From Amphibalanus amphitrite (taxonomy: Eukaryota > Arthropoda > Thecostraca > Balanomorpha > Balanidae), in the NCBI RefSeq assembly GCF_019059575.1, contig NW_024881713.1, positions 558,001 to 622,000 of the forward strand: a stretch of DNA of 64,000 nucleotides, written 5' to 3'. Each line of letters starts with the position of its first letter. Positions within the stretch are counted from its first letter, which is position 1. Below, piece by piece: positions 33,172 through 44,297 of this stretch. The translations under genes were made by a program, and so were the position numbers. The notes beneath the pieces were generated by a model. The model was not told the origin of the DNA. It was given only the letters and a program-made list of their open reading frames with translations, and made no database searches.

Positions 33172-34239
33172 ATGGACAAGCTTCGGATGGTGGGAAACAT
33201 CGACACCTACGACGGCGAACAAAATCTAGAAGAATGGATTCGCATGGTGGAACGAACTGCAGCCTTCACTGGGTGGACCGAGGAAAACACGTATAAGGCG
33301 GCCCTCTTCCGACTGAGGGGAGAGGCAAGTGAGCATATTGAACAGTTAAAAGCAGAAGGGCATATCAACAATTGGGCAGAGACGAAGAAGGCACTGAAAA
33401 GGAGGTTTGAAACAAATGGAAAGGAGCAGCTATATCAGCATTTGCTAAACACTGGAACGCAAGGCAACAAAACAGTCCAAGAATGGGCGCAAATTGTTCG
33501 GAAACTATCTCTACAAGCCGTTGGGGCAAGTGGGGTGAAGATGGAACGAGCAAATACTGCCGGGGCTGGACAAGACGACGACGAGGAAGAGGAACAGACC
33601 ATCAACAGTGAGTCTACCAAAGCCATATTGAGCTTTATGCGGAAAACAAACTTCATCCGAGGGCTCAGAAGTAATCTCCGCCAAGTGGTATGGAGAAAGA
33701 ACTGTCGGACATTCGAGGAAGCCGTAGCAGCCGCAACAGAGGAGGAAGCAATTGAACTGGCCCATAAGGAAGAGGAAGTTCTGAGCTGTTTCCGAGGCGG
33801 CTATGGACGTCAGGCATCAACGCCACTGGTGAACAGCATCGTCAACGCTCTGGAAGAACGTGAAGCAGCCAAACGAAGCGAGCAGGGCGCCACGGCAACC
33901 GAAACCCCTCGCCAAGGACAGGGAGCTCCCTCACAGCGGACAGTCCGTTTCAGGTCACCGGTGCCGCCTAGCTATACGTACAACGGCCGTAATGGAAATA
34001 CGTACAGCCAACAACTACCACTCCCGAACGGCGGGCTACGACCGCGGTCAGACATGGGTCGCAGCATGAAGATCAATGAACCTTCGCAAGGACGATCGAC
34101 GTTATACTTCACGGACGAAGAGATACGCCGACACTACGAAAATGGACTGTGCTTCGCCTGCCATCAGCCAGGTCACTTTAGACGCTACTGCCCGGTCGCG
34201 CCCAGACCCTCGGGAAACGGCCCTCGTCGGTTGCACTAG
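33172..34239 (+). CDS. gag: Gag polyprotein of the giant element
   Basis: I take the ATG at 33172 (context AAGATGG, good for initiation), giving 355 residues. The frame is open slightly upstream, but only from TTG. Seen: a retrotransposon-type capsid region (NLEEWIRMVERT, then LFRLRGEASEHIEQL and WAETKKALKRRF), a glutamate-rich acidic patch, a basic proline-rich linker, and one CCHC zinc knuckle CFACHQPGHFRRYC (nucleotides 34150-34191) near the C-terminus. Gag forms the particle and binds the genomic RNA. The frame ends in a TAG at 34237-34239 that sits in the loop of the frameshift stem. A splice acceptor (TTGTTCCAG) ends 18 bases before the ATG. No defects are seen. Confidence 0.93.
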   Translation: MDKLRMVGNIDTYDGEQNLEEWIRMVERTAAFTGWTEENTYKAALFRLRGEASEHIEQLKAEGHINNWAETKKALKRRFETNGKEQLYQHLLNTGTQGNKTVQEWAQIVRKLSLQAVGASGVKMERANTAGAGQDDDEEEEQTINSESTKAILSFMRKTNFIRGLRSNLRQVVWRKNCRTFEEAVAAATEEEAIELAHKEEEVLSCFRGGYGRQASTPLVNSIVNALEEREAAKRSEQGATATETPRQGQGAPSQRTVRFRSPVPPSYTYNGRNGNTYSQQLPLPNGGLRPRSDMGRSMKINEPSQGRSTLYFTDEEIRRHYENGLCFACHQPGHFRRYCPVAPRPSGNGPRRLH

Positions 34240-34253
34240 GGGGCCAGCCGACG
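34212..34253 (+). other. Programmed -1 ribosomal frameshift signal, gag to pol
   Basis: GGGAAAC at 34212-34218 is read in the gag frame as xxG GGA AAC, a classic slippery heptamer (X XXY YYZ) also used by simian type-D retroviruses. Six bases later a stem forms: 34225-34233 (CGTCGGTTG) pairs with 34245-34253 (CAGCCGACG), nine pairs including one G-T wobble, with the gag TAG in the loop. Pol is in the -1 frame and is open from the slip site onwards. An alternative pairing of GGCCC (34219) with GGGCC (34241) would make a pseudoknot but leaves no spacer. Confidence 0.82.
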
Positions 34254-37200
34254 GATCGTCCCAAGAGTCCCTCTGCAGACTGCTCAAGCAAGTACATCAA
34301 TCAAATCCCACCACCAAAGGAGAATCTCGAACCCGAGCAAAGGACACCCGCAACTGACGCGGTAGTATGCACGTGCTACATCGGGATCGCAGGTCAGATG
34401 GCAGAAGTACTGATCGACACGGGTTCCAGTGTTACCCTGGTGCATGAAAACGCAGTCAAGAATGCGGATGTCAGGCACACAAGGCCACCCTCATCTCGTT
34501 TGAAGTCCGCAACGGGACACGACATCTTGGTAACTCACGAAGCACTGGTCAACTTTAATGTAGGAGGTCAGCTGATTGGACACTGGGCCTATGTGAGCCC
34601 ACAGCTGACTCATCAGGCACTCATTGGGTACGATTTCATAGCCGGGAATGACATCATGATCGACGGTAAACGACAGACAATATACAGTCCATACTCAAGC
34701 CAGGTGCCACTGGGCGGAGCCAAACGGACGATGGAGGTCAGGACTCAACCTGACCCCAAGCCTACAAGAAGAAAAGAGGAACCACAGGAAAAGTCCCTTC
34801 CAGATCATGACGTGACCAGCAGCGGACAACGGGAACGACAAACCCAGGAGCACCAGCCATCACAGCAGGGCAACAAAACGGTCTGGAACATCGAGGACAT
34901 CGACACGGGCTGTCTGGCGGAGGAACAGCGCACGGCTTTACTCTCGTTGATTGGAACTCATAGCAGCTGTTTCTCATGGGACGGTAGCCTCGGCACATGT
35001 ACACTCCTGGAACATCGCATCGAGCTCACATCAAAGGATCCGGTCCGCAGAGCGGGATACAAGGCCAGCCATCAGGACAGAGAAATCATCGAAAGGGAAA
35101 TCCGGGAGATGTTGGACAAGGACCTCATCGAGCCATCAGTGTCGGCATATGCAGCAGGAGTGGTACTAGTACCAAAGAAAAATGGTGAAACACGCTTCTG
35201 TGTCGACTACCGGGGCCTGAACAAAATCACCAAGCCAGACAACTATCCCTTACCGCTCACAAAGAGTGAAATCTTCGATACCATGGGAGGAGCAGAAATT
35301 TTCAGTTGCTTGGACTGTCAACAAGGATACTGGCAAGTGAGAATGGCGGAAGAAGATCGGCACAAGACGGCATTCCGCTGCCATCTCGGACTCTGGCAAT
35401 GGAAGGTGATGGCCTTCGGTCTTCGTAACAGTCCGGCCACGTACCAAAGGCTCATGTCCCACGTGCTGTCAGGCTACACCGGAAAATTCTGCCATGTATT
35501 CATTGACGATATCATCTGCTTCTCCAAAACCTTTGACGAACACTTGGAGCACTTGGATCTCATCTTTCAAAGGCTGGAGCAAGCAGGCCTCAAGTTGAAA
35601 CCGTCGAAGTGCTCGTTCGCGAGAAAGGAGGTGAAATACTTGGGTCACCTTCTCTCCCCAGGAGAGATCCGGCCAGACCCAAGTAACGTGGAGAAGGTGA
35701 AGAACCTGGAGCCACCCAACGACGTCGCCGGAGTCAGAGCACTGGTGGGCCTAGCATCATACTACCGAAGCTTCGTCCAAGATTTCAGCCGGAGGGCGAG
35801 TCCACTCACCGAGCTGACCAAGAAGAAGGTGAAGTTCGAATGGGGACCAGAGCAGCAAGCCGCCTTTGAAGACCTGAAGGCTGTGCTCACCAGCGAACCA
35901 GTACTGGCTCTGCCTGACTTCACGAAATCATTCATGCTGCTCACCGACGGAAGCGCCTCAGGATTAGGCGCAGTACTAGCACAACGCCAAGAGGACGGTA
36001 AGGAGCGGGTCATCGCCTACGCCTCAAAGAAGACGGGACCTCTGGAGAGGAAGTACTCCGCCTGTGAGTCGGAGTGTCTGGCGCTGGTATGGGCAACGCG
36101 GTACTTCCGGGATTACATCATAGGAAGGACTACAACGGTCATCACTGATCACTGGGCGCTCCAGTGGCTCCTGGAACTACCCAATGCCAACCCCAGACTA
36201 CAACGCTGGCGGATGGCCCTGCAGGAGTACGACCTCGAAATCGTACACAAACCGGGGAGGCAACACCGCAACGCCGACTTCCTCTCACGCATCTACGACC
36301 ACTTCGGTTCCAAGGACGGGCTCGAGGCCAAGGATTTGGATCTGGACGACGACGTAGCCAGACCACCGCGACGCGAGCTGGAGGCGAGTCGCTCAGGTGT
36401 CTGCGTGGTGCGACAACTCACTCCCGAGGCAGAAAGGGAAGACCAAAACCGTCAAGGCAGACAGGACCCCCAAGCCCAACCAGGAAACACAGGAGTAGCG
36501 TGCACCACAACGCCACCCGGATTCGAAAGCACAGGCAAACAGGAGGTACGAGGGCGAAGGGGTTTGCAGGAGGCCCAAAAGCAGGATGAAGACTGTCAGC
36601 ATCTGGTTCAAAGTCTCGAGCCCGACGGGCTAAACAAGGCCTGGCATCGAGACCATGTCTTCCGAATAGCACCCGATGGAGTGTTGGAAGAAGTCACGCA
36701 AGACGTATCCGGAGAAACATCTTACAAGATCGTACTTCCGCAGGCTTTAATCAAGAAGGCTGTCCAAGATGCCCATGCTGGTCATCTCAAGACAAAGAAA
36801 ACTCTTGATAAACTGAGGACACGTTACTTCTTCAAGCACATGTATGCCACATGCCATCGCTACGTGCAAGGCTGCAACACGTGTCAGGAAAAGGACCGAG
36901 GCCCGAAGCACAAAGCACCAATGGGTACCATGCCTGAACCACTCGGGGCATGGCACACAGTGGCCGTGGACGTACTGGGACCCCTGCCACAAACAAGGTC
37001 AGGGAAGAAATATGTGGTGGTCATCACCGACTATCTGACGAAGTACGTACTAGCGGTGCCCACGCGAGACCAGACGGCGGAAACAACGGCGGCTGTTCTC
37101 ATGGACAAGTTTCTAGAATATGGACTACCCGAACGACTAATAACGGACAACGGTAGCAACTTCAGGTCCCGGCTCGTGAATGAGCTCTGCAGGCTACTCG

Positions 37201-38183
37201 AAATCTCCCATCTGTTTACAACACCTTACCATCCACAGTTTGACGGACTATGCGAGCGGTACAACAGGACCCTGGCATCCATGCTGAGGGCATTCGTCAG
37301 CGAAAACCAAAGAGATTGGGATCTGTACCTCCCTTATGTGATGCACGCGTACCGTGCAGCACCACAAGAGTCAACAAAAGAATCGCCATTCTTCCTGATG
37401 TTCTTCCGACCATGCCGAGCGCCGCTAGACATCATGCTGGCTGAAACGGAGCGACGACCACTGAACCTCCAAGATCTTCGGCAGACAAAAAACCAGGCAG
37501 TCAGGAGACTCCACGAGGCATTCCGTGTGGTTCAACAACGACTGAGACGGGCAAGGGAGGATCAGAAGATGGCCCATGACAAGAGAAGCCGTCCAAGAGA
37601 GTTCCAAGTAGGAGATGAAGTGTACCTCCTGGATGAAAGGATCGCGGAGGGTAACACGCGAAAACTACATCGGCCATGGAAACCAGGGTACCGAGTCATC
37701 AAGAAACTGGGACCGCTCAGCTATGGTCTTGAACGTCCTGATCGACGGGGGAGGACAGTTCGGGCACACGTGGAGCGACTAAAACCAGCTATCCCAGAGA
37801 TGGTATGGCCCGAGGAGGTCCAGGAAGCAGCCAGAAGAGGGAGCGAGACACACCAACCAACCGACCAGACGAAACTGGACGTCTGGCTTAAAGGAGAAAA
37901 GCAGCGATTCAAGCCGTTCAGGCCAGATTGGAATTGGGAAGATGATCGGATTGATGGGTACGAAGTACAAAGAGAAGGCTCAGAATCGGAAGGAGCACGG
38001 GCCACAGAAGGAGTGAGGGACACAGGACAATCCCCAGAGGATCAAGAGGAAGAACTGCAAAGCCCCACCCCTAGGCACGGCGGAGGGAGCGAGGAAGTAG
38101 ACGGGAATACCCCTACACAAAGGGATTGGCGAGAGAACCCTAGGAGGTCCAGGAGGATTCGTGCCCGACAGAATAGGAACTAG
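34219..38183 (+). CDS. pol: Pol polyprotein: protease, reverse transcriptase, RNase H, integrase
   Basis: The frame is open from the frameshift site to TAG at 38181-38183. The first ATG is at 34398, and residue numbers here count from it (1,261 residues). Protease: LIDTGSSVTLVH, with catalytic D7. Reverse transcriptase: about 210-400, with FCVDYRGLNKIT and catalytic FIDD at 368-371. RNase H: LLTDGSASGLGAVLAQ, first catalytic D517, then a YSACESECLALVWA motif. Integrase: zinc-binding HAGH at 793-796 and C826/C829; catalytic D858, D917 and E953, with 35 residues between the last two (D,D35E). A GPY/F-type module (about 1090-1130) and a hydrophilic C-terminal tail follow. It copies the RNA to DNA and integrates it. 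No stop or missing catalytic residue is seen. There is no chromodomain, in keeping with the errantivirus-like side of Ty3/gypsy. Confidence 0.95.
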
Positions 38184-38239
38184 GAAGCTGCATTGACGCT
38201 ATGAAACGTATTCGCTTGATACAACCTGGCAAAAGGACT

Positions 38240-38261
38240 ACAACGCTCTTTTCTTTTCCAG
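38240..38261 (+). other. Probable splice acceptor for env mRNA
   Basis: A pyrimidine run ending in AG (CTCTTTTCTTTTCCAG, to 38261) lies 16 bases before the env ATG. Envelope genes of errantiviruses and retroviruses are made from a spliced RNA. The LTR donor at 28469 is the candidate partner, though other donors were not excluded. Confidence 0.6.
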
Positions 38262-38277
38262 GTGGTACGCAATCATC

Positions 38278-40329
38278 ATGCTGGGCGTGTTGGTCGTCCA
38301 CGGCCAGCCGGGCGGGATCGTCCAACCGAACCTGTTACAAGAACGGAACACACCGGGACTGAGCAGTGGTGTGCTGTTCGTGCCAAGAGGACCGTTGGTG
38401 CTGGTGACAGGAACTTGGACGTTAGTGACCCGCGTTCAAAGCCAACAAGTACAGGAGCAAGCCGGAATCATTCAAGGACATTTCGACCAAATTAGTAGAG
38501 CGATTAGGGGTTTGCCGGAGTTCGAGAGAGGAAAAACAAGGCCTTTGGCGGACGAAAATCAGCGAACGTCTAAGAAGCGATCAAATTACATCAGGCACGA
38601 GGCTAGACGAAGGAGAAGCTGGCAAAGGACTCTTGCCGGTATGTGGAACCAAGAAAAGAAGTGGATGGTATACGAATTGGATGTCGCAGAGAGAGAAATG
38701 AGACAACTGCAGACGGAGTTAAGGCTAAGCCGCACAGCTAGGGGACTTATCCCATTCATAGGAGATGGGTTGAAGTGGGCATTTGGAACGGCTACTGAAG
38801 AAGACACGAAGCGGCTACATCAGGAAATCAAGGGAGTGAAAGCGGGAGTAGGAAAATTGCATCACATGATCGAGCTACAAACGACTATTATCGGGAAATT
38901 GCGCGAAGGGCAACAGATCAACGCGAGGAATATACAGGCATTGGCCAACTCAACTCAAGAAATTCTGAACAAAGTTCTTAGAAGTCAAAATGAAGAGGAG
39001 TTGATGAGGCTAACTACTCATGAGACCATCCGTCAGGAAATGGATATTTACCAAGCCGTAGCCACAGCCATTCGCACCATTGGAGCAGCTGTTCTCACGT
39101 TTCGGCAGGAAGTAAAACAGTTGTGTGAAGCTATGGCACACACGCAGAAAGGAGAAGTAACCCCGGCGATTTTACCACTAAAACAGCTTAAAACCACTCT
39201 AGCCGAAATTCAGCAAAAACTCCCAGAAGGATGGGCTCTGGCAGCATCAACCAACAATGTCGCTGACTTATACGCAACATTATCAAGCATGGCAATCCCG
39301 CTATCAGATGGATGGGAGGCGCATATAAGGGTGCCTCTGATGTACCAGCCATACGCGCAATTTGAGTTGTATCAAGTGACACCAATCCCGACCCACTTCT
39401 TGAACTCCACGGCAGCATTGGAAACCGTAGTCGACGCCGAGTATTTTGCTCTAACACACGATCATCGTCTGCACATGAAATTAAGGAAGAAAGAAGTCGA
39501 CCGATGCAAAAGACACGGCAATAAGAACTATTGCACAGATTTCACGCCGCTTGTAGAGGAGCAACGACAAGGATGTCTCTACGATGCCTTCAGAGGAAAT
39601 ACAGAACAGACTGATAAAATTTGCCGACGTCGCATCACACGACCTCCAGCTCAGTTGTACACGCTGTCAGAAAACAAATGGATCTATATACTGCCTACGG
39701 CTGAATCCTTTTCCATGCAATGTGTGGACACTCCGACTCCAAACAAGGTGTTTCGGCTGCAAGGAACTGGAATATTTTCACTACCTCTCGGGTGCTCAGC
39801 GATCGGAGACAAGTACATAATCCCACCGCATCTGCTCCGGAAGAGTAGCACTACGATGAACGTCTCGATGGAAGATCTGAGTCATTTTGAAATTCATCTT
39901 GACATCGAAACCTTGTTGACCCGGATCCCAGTGGAAGCCGGAATGAATCAAACCTCGATAGTGGAATTGATCGAGAAGCTACCAGATGAACGCGAAGCGG
40001 ACATAACCTTACAGGACTTGAAGAAGAAGGTGGAAGACTGGGAGCTGGAACAAGTGCCAGAGGACACATGGGGGCAAACGATAATCCGGAACACGAACTT
40101 GACGTTTAGCACGATTGGAACAGTCGCTGTGGTCTCTTTGATTGCCTTCCTCTGTTGTAAGTGCCGACGTGAGAAACAGACAGCTCAAAGCTTGGTCGCC
40201 TATGTGCCCGGGCCAGGACATAGCGGATGTCAAGGGAACCTGGACGCGTTGCTGAGGAGAATCGAACGCCTGGAAAAAGAAGTGAAGGAACTGCAAGACA
40301 AACATGCAGAGCTTCAGCGAATGATCTGA
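38278..40329 (+). CDS. env: F-type envelope glycoprotein
   Basis: 683 residues from ATG 38278. Seen: a short hydrophobic start (MLGVLVVHG, weak signal peptide), an RTAR|G minimal furin-type site at residues 152-156, then a glycine-rich hydrophobic segment beginning GLIPFIGDGLKWAFG (156-170), the expected fusion peptide. A long helical region with heptads follows (about 175-260), then a cysteine-containing ectodomain (about 400-560), a membrane anchor at about 608-627 (VAVVSLIAF) and a 57-residue cytoplasmic tail. The layout is that of baculovirus F proteins and errantivirus Env, class I membrane-fusion proteins. Odd points: the signal peptide is short for an F protein, the cleavage site is not the full RX(K/R)R, and the tail ends in a charged helix with leucine heptads. 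No stop interrupts it. Whether it supports infection is unknown. Confidence 0.88.
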   Translation: MLGVLVVHGQPGGIVQPNLLQERNTPGLSSGVLFVPRGPLVLVTGTWTLVTRVQSQQVQEQAGIIQGHFDQISRAIRGLPEFERGKTRPLADENQRTSKKRSNYIRHEARRRRSWQRTLAGMWNQEKKWMVYELDVAEREMRQLQTELRLSRTARGLIPFIGDGLKWAFGTATEEDTKRLHQEIKGVKAGVGKLHHMIELQTTIIGKLREGQQINARNIQALANSTQEILNKVLRSQNEEELMRLTTHETIRQEMDIYQAVATAIRTIGAAVLTFRQEVKQLCEAMAHTQKGEVTPAILPLKQLKTTLAEIQQKLPEGWALAASTNNVADLYATLSSMAIPLSDGWEAHIRVPLMYQPYAQFELYQVTPIPTHFLNSTAALETVVDAEYFALTHDHRLHMKLRKKEVDRCKRHGNKNYCTDFTPLVEEQRQGCLYDAFRGNTEQTDKICRRRITRPPAQLYTLSENKWIYILPTAESFSMQCVDTPTPNKVFRLQGTGIFSLPLGCSAIGDKYIIPPHLLRKSSTTMNVSMEDLSHFEIHLDIETLLTRIPVEAGMNQTSIVELIEKLPDEREADITLQDLKKKVEDWELEQVPEDTWGQTIIRNTNLTFSTIGTVAVVSLIAFLCCKCRREKQTAQSLVAYVPGPGHSGCQGNLDALLRRIERLEKEVKELQDKHAELQRMI

Positions 40330-40461
40330 ATACCGGTCAAGTCGAGCCAAGTGAACGGGAAGAGACGTATGGAAGGCGCACCATGGTCTAAGATATGAGT
40401 CATTGCAGGTCCAATCCTCCGAACAAGTCCCTTCTCCGGAGGTGGATCCCCCTAACACGGC

Positions 40462-40467
40462 AATAAA
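40462..40467 (+). promoter_or_regulatory. AATAAA signal downstream of env
   Basis: AATAAA lies 130 bases after the env stop and before the GC-rich tandem repeat. It could give a short env transcript or be incidental. Confidence 0.3.
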
Positions 40468-40564
40468 CTGACCACAGCACCAGTGGTACACTCCTCCCTG
40501 CTACAGTACCCAGACTTTTCCAGATGATCCTGACGGAGGAACTCGTGATCAAGACGTAGCATCA

Positions 40565-40885
40565 GGGCTGCCATGGAGGCCGCCCACCCGGGCTGCCACG
40601 GAGGCCGCCCACGCTGGCTGCCATGGAGGCCGCCCACCCGGGCTGCCACGGAGGCCGCCCACGCTGGCTGCCATGGAGGCCGCCCACCCGGGCTGCCACG
40701 GAGGCCGCCCACGCTGGCTGCCATGGAGGCCGCCCACCCGGGCTGCCATGGAGGCCGCCCACCCGGGCTGCCACGAAGGCCGCCCGCGCTGGCTGCCATG
40801 GAGGCCGCCCACCCGGGCTGCCACGGAGGCCGCCACCCGGACTGCGATGGAGGCTGCCCACTCGGGCTACCCTGGAGGTCGCCAC
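40565..40885 (+). repeat. GC-rich 50-bp tandem repeat before the 3' LTR
   Basis: Units of GGCTGCCAYGGAGGCCGCCC with alternating CACCCG and CACGCT joints make a 25-bp half-unit and a 50-bp full unit, about six full copies, decaying towards 40885. Frames on both strands are open because of the repeat and are not counted as genes. It sits where a polypurine tract and transport elements are often found. Confidence 0.9.
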
Positions 40886-40889
40886 CAAG

Positions 40890-41157
40890 GTCTCCTGGAG
40901 GAAGCTGTTCACCGCACTACCACAGACGACGCCGGGTTAATCAAGACAGTTGGTGCCGTGACCCGGATCATAGGGATTCAAAGCTGAGGTGGGACGATGA
41001 ACAAAATGCGTACGTGTGTATTATGCTAGATTCATGGTGTCGTTTTGTAACATGTCGATCAAGTTCACATCAATGTGTAGCTTAAGCCGAATAAGGAATG
41101 CAATATTTTTTTTCTTGCGAGTTGCGAGGTCGCAACTAGGGTTGTTTGGACTGAAGA
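40890..41157 (+). other. Region before the 3' LTR without a clear polypurine tract
   Basis: The bases directly before TGTAGCAGG are TTGTTTGGACTGAAGA, only weakly purine-rich. A purine-rich GAGGTGGGACGATGAA lies about 170 bases upstream (40986). So the plus-strand primer is not obvious. Confidence 0.45.
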
Positions 41158-44100
41158 TGTAGCAGGCTACATCTTTTTAGATCCCAACTTTACATTTTAC
41201 GCTTCAGGCTGGTCCGTCACGAGCCGGCTCAGCCGGGCAGTATCCACGACCGTTCACACGTCTCGCCCTCCCCATTCCCCATCCCCTCCCTCCTCCCCCC
41301 TCACCCATCACTGTCCGCACAGAATGGGCCGCCGTTAAACTCCAATTAAGACAAGCACCTCTGAAGACAGTCACATCACGATGAGTCATTGGCAGACATT
41401 ACAAAGCAGCTGAAGCTACAGCAGACGTCAGCGCACTGTGAGGCAACGCGCAGGCCTAAGGCACGTAGCACATTGGGTCTCACGTAGCCATGGTAGCACA
41501 ACAAGTGCGTCACACTGCAACGGAATCTGATGATCTTAGCATATAGCCCCCAAAATTCGTAGTTCAGGACGTCTCCACCGCGGACAGAAAGCGCTGTTGT
41601 TCGAAGCAGACGTAGTTCAGGACGTCTCCACCGCAGACAGAAAGCGCTGTTCTACGGACCCACCCATCCAAGATGAGGTCACAGGGCGCGCCTGACAGAA
41701 GTCAGCAACGAGATACAGAGACTAGCCAGCTGACAACGGGACACGCCCAAGATACTTAGTTCCCGGGGTCTCCGCTACGGTGAGGAGGGCAGCACCACGC
41801 AGAGGAGTAACAGAGGCCAACAAACCAGATGATTGGAAGTCAAACGATTATGACACAAGACGATGAATGTAATTACCTGACAAAATAGTTATCCGATAAG
41901 GGGGCTGCTGGGCGATGACCATCAAGTTGGGTACTCACGACAAATGAGAGCCCGATTTCCAGGACTAGCACAGACGGTTGTACTGTTGAAGGAGAACTAG
42001 GAGGATAACTCAGTTACCGGAAACCAGCAAAGAAATTGGCTAACCAAAACATTTTATACCCCAACGAATCTGAAGCCTGTGAGCCCAGAGACCGGGAAAG
42101 AAGAACTTTGGGAAAATGGTCATGATGCCGACCACATGAAGTATTCAGCTTCGTAAAATTAACCACATGCGAATGCTCTAAAACAGCGATATCGAATACG
42201 AAGTTTTGAAATTCAATCATTCACCCATATCGAATATGAAGATGGAAGCTGAGTGGTTGACTGAATACTTAGTCAAAGGTTGCAATGGAAGAAAAAGGCA
42301 GTTACGACACTAAGTTGGGTGCAACCGAAGGACGGCAAACTGTACATGGAACATTATAAAATACAGCATGGCTAACGAGGAGTCAAGAAAAAGAAAAACA
42401 TGGAATTGAAAGGCTGCAGTTGTCGGATACGCAGTCAAAAGAAAATTGAGCATGGCGGTGGCGAAAAAAGAAAGACGCTCAGAAAAGTTGAGTCAAAGTC
42501 AATTGAAAGAGAAACCTTTCATTGAATATTTCAATGAAAGAAATCGAAGGAAAACGCTCAATACGAAGAGGTTTCCACGAGACAGTCCCGCAGAAGAACA
42601 AAGAACACCCTGCCGTCTGACGTCACAGGACGGGCCTTGGGCGTCGGCCGCCCACTCAGGTATAAAAAGAGCACCACCCACCGGGGGGGCAAGGAGAAGA
42701 GTCCGCAGCCTGGAGCCAACCGGAAGGAGCCGACCGACAGACCAACCGTCAAGCCGATAGGAGGAGCCGACCGACGACTGGGGACAGAGAAACTCGTAAT
42801 GTGAGTGTTCAAGCAGAAGTCTGCTCTTCCTCCAATCCCTCCCCCCTCCTCGCCCTTGCCTTAAACTGTGCCAGGCCCGTGACGACCACCAAACAGTTAT
42901 TTGACTCATTACGATGCATTCTCAAATCGAAAAGGAAAATTTAAACTATTTTGAAACATCTTCGTCCAGACACCGTAGTTGTCAGATTTGGGTTAGAATC
43001 TGAGGGCCGATGCGACGTTAGAATGACCAAGAATTGCGTTATGGTCACAGTTACGTTATTTCGTTACGGTATACGGTTGCGCGCGGGTCCGGGTGCTAGT
43101 TCGTAAAAAGGGGCTAAACTTAATCCATTGCAGGCTAGGAATGGAATCGATTGATTGTCATAGACGTAACTTGTCAAATCCTAGCTAGGTAGGAGCAACG
43201 GGGCCAATTAAAGCGACCCATGTATTGTCACCCAACCGTAGGTACTCTGTATTACGATATAGGCGTGGTTCATTAGGTTAGGGATGCGTCTCACTAAGCC
43301 TGTGGGTCGAAATCTGTGCTTACTCTGTATTACGATATATGCGCGGTTCATTAGGTTAAGGATGTGTCTCACTAAGCCTGTGGGTCGAAATCTGTACTTA
43401 CTCTGTATTACGATATAGGCGCGGTCCAGTAGGTTAAGGAGGTATCTCATTAAGTATGTGAGTCGAGCTTGTAATGGATATGGTTTGTAAGAAGCGACGA
43501 AACCAGCTGAAGCGACATGATTATTTGCCGCCGACCGGGCTCTGTACCGCAAGGACCCGCGTTCCCTCAGAGTAAGGATGCGTCTCACTAAGCCTGTGGG
43601 TCGAAAAACGTACGTGTTTGTGTTTTAGTATACCGCTAATAATGCTAATGCTGTGCGAGCTTGATGTAGAATAAATACTAATACCAATCACTTCTGTTAG
43701 GGCATACGAAGGGAGCGAAGGGGAGGTGATGTATATCGATATGGGGACGAAGAAACCGACTTGTTTTGTACAAGGCGCTACATCGACACTGCCCTGGCGC
43801 TTCCATATCATCTCCAACTGATTGCAACCCACAGCCACCACCGCCGCCTTATCGTTCAGTCGTCTGATCCCCACGCTCTCCGATAATACGTGATTTCGTC
43901 GGTTATCGTTTTCCGCTGCCTTTGAAATTTTAGCTGTCACTGTATAATAGCGCAGATGCAGGTGGGGAAATTCGTTAATATGTATTACAAGTCAACCATG
44001 ACAAATTCAAGCATGACAAGCAAGGCACGGGAGTCTTCGGCACGGGAGTCTTCAGCTTCGCCGGTGTATCTGTAACAAACAGAAATTGGTGTTAGAATTA

Positions 44101-44297
44101 GACCATAGAGTCCTCACAGCTACGCACATTACCGATCGTGAACCCAAAGCCCTGGTGATCAAAAGAAGGGGAAAAGCAAGATCTGCTGTCGAAGCTCGTA
44201 AAGTAAACTGGTTGTGGAGAGTCGGCTGAATTGGTCAACAGTATATGGCGGTAAACATCGGATAAGTCAACGTTGATGATCCTTACCTGAGCTGGGC

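Noticed and set aside
34219-34253. An H-type pseudoknot as the frameshift stimulator
   Set aside because: GGCCC/GGGCC pairing would start directly after the slippery heptamer with no spacer. The simple 9-pair stem with a 6-base spacer explains the signal better.
40573-41085. Proline/glycine/tryptophan-rich open frames on both strands
   Set aside because: They are by-products of the 50-bp GC-rich tandem repeat.
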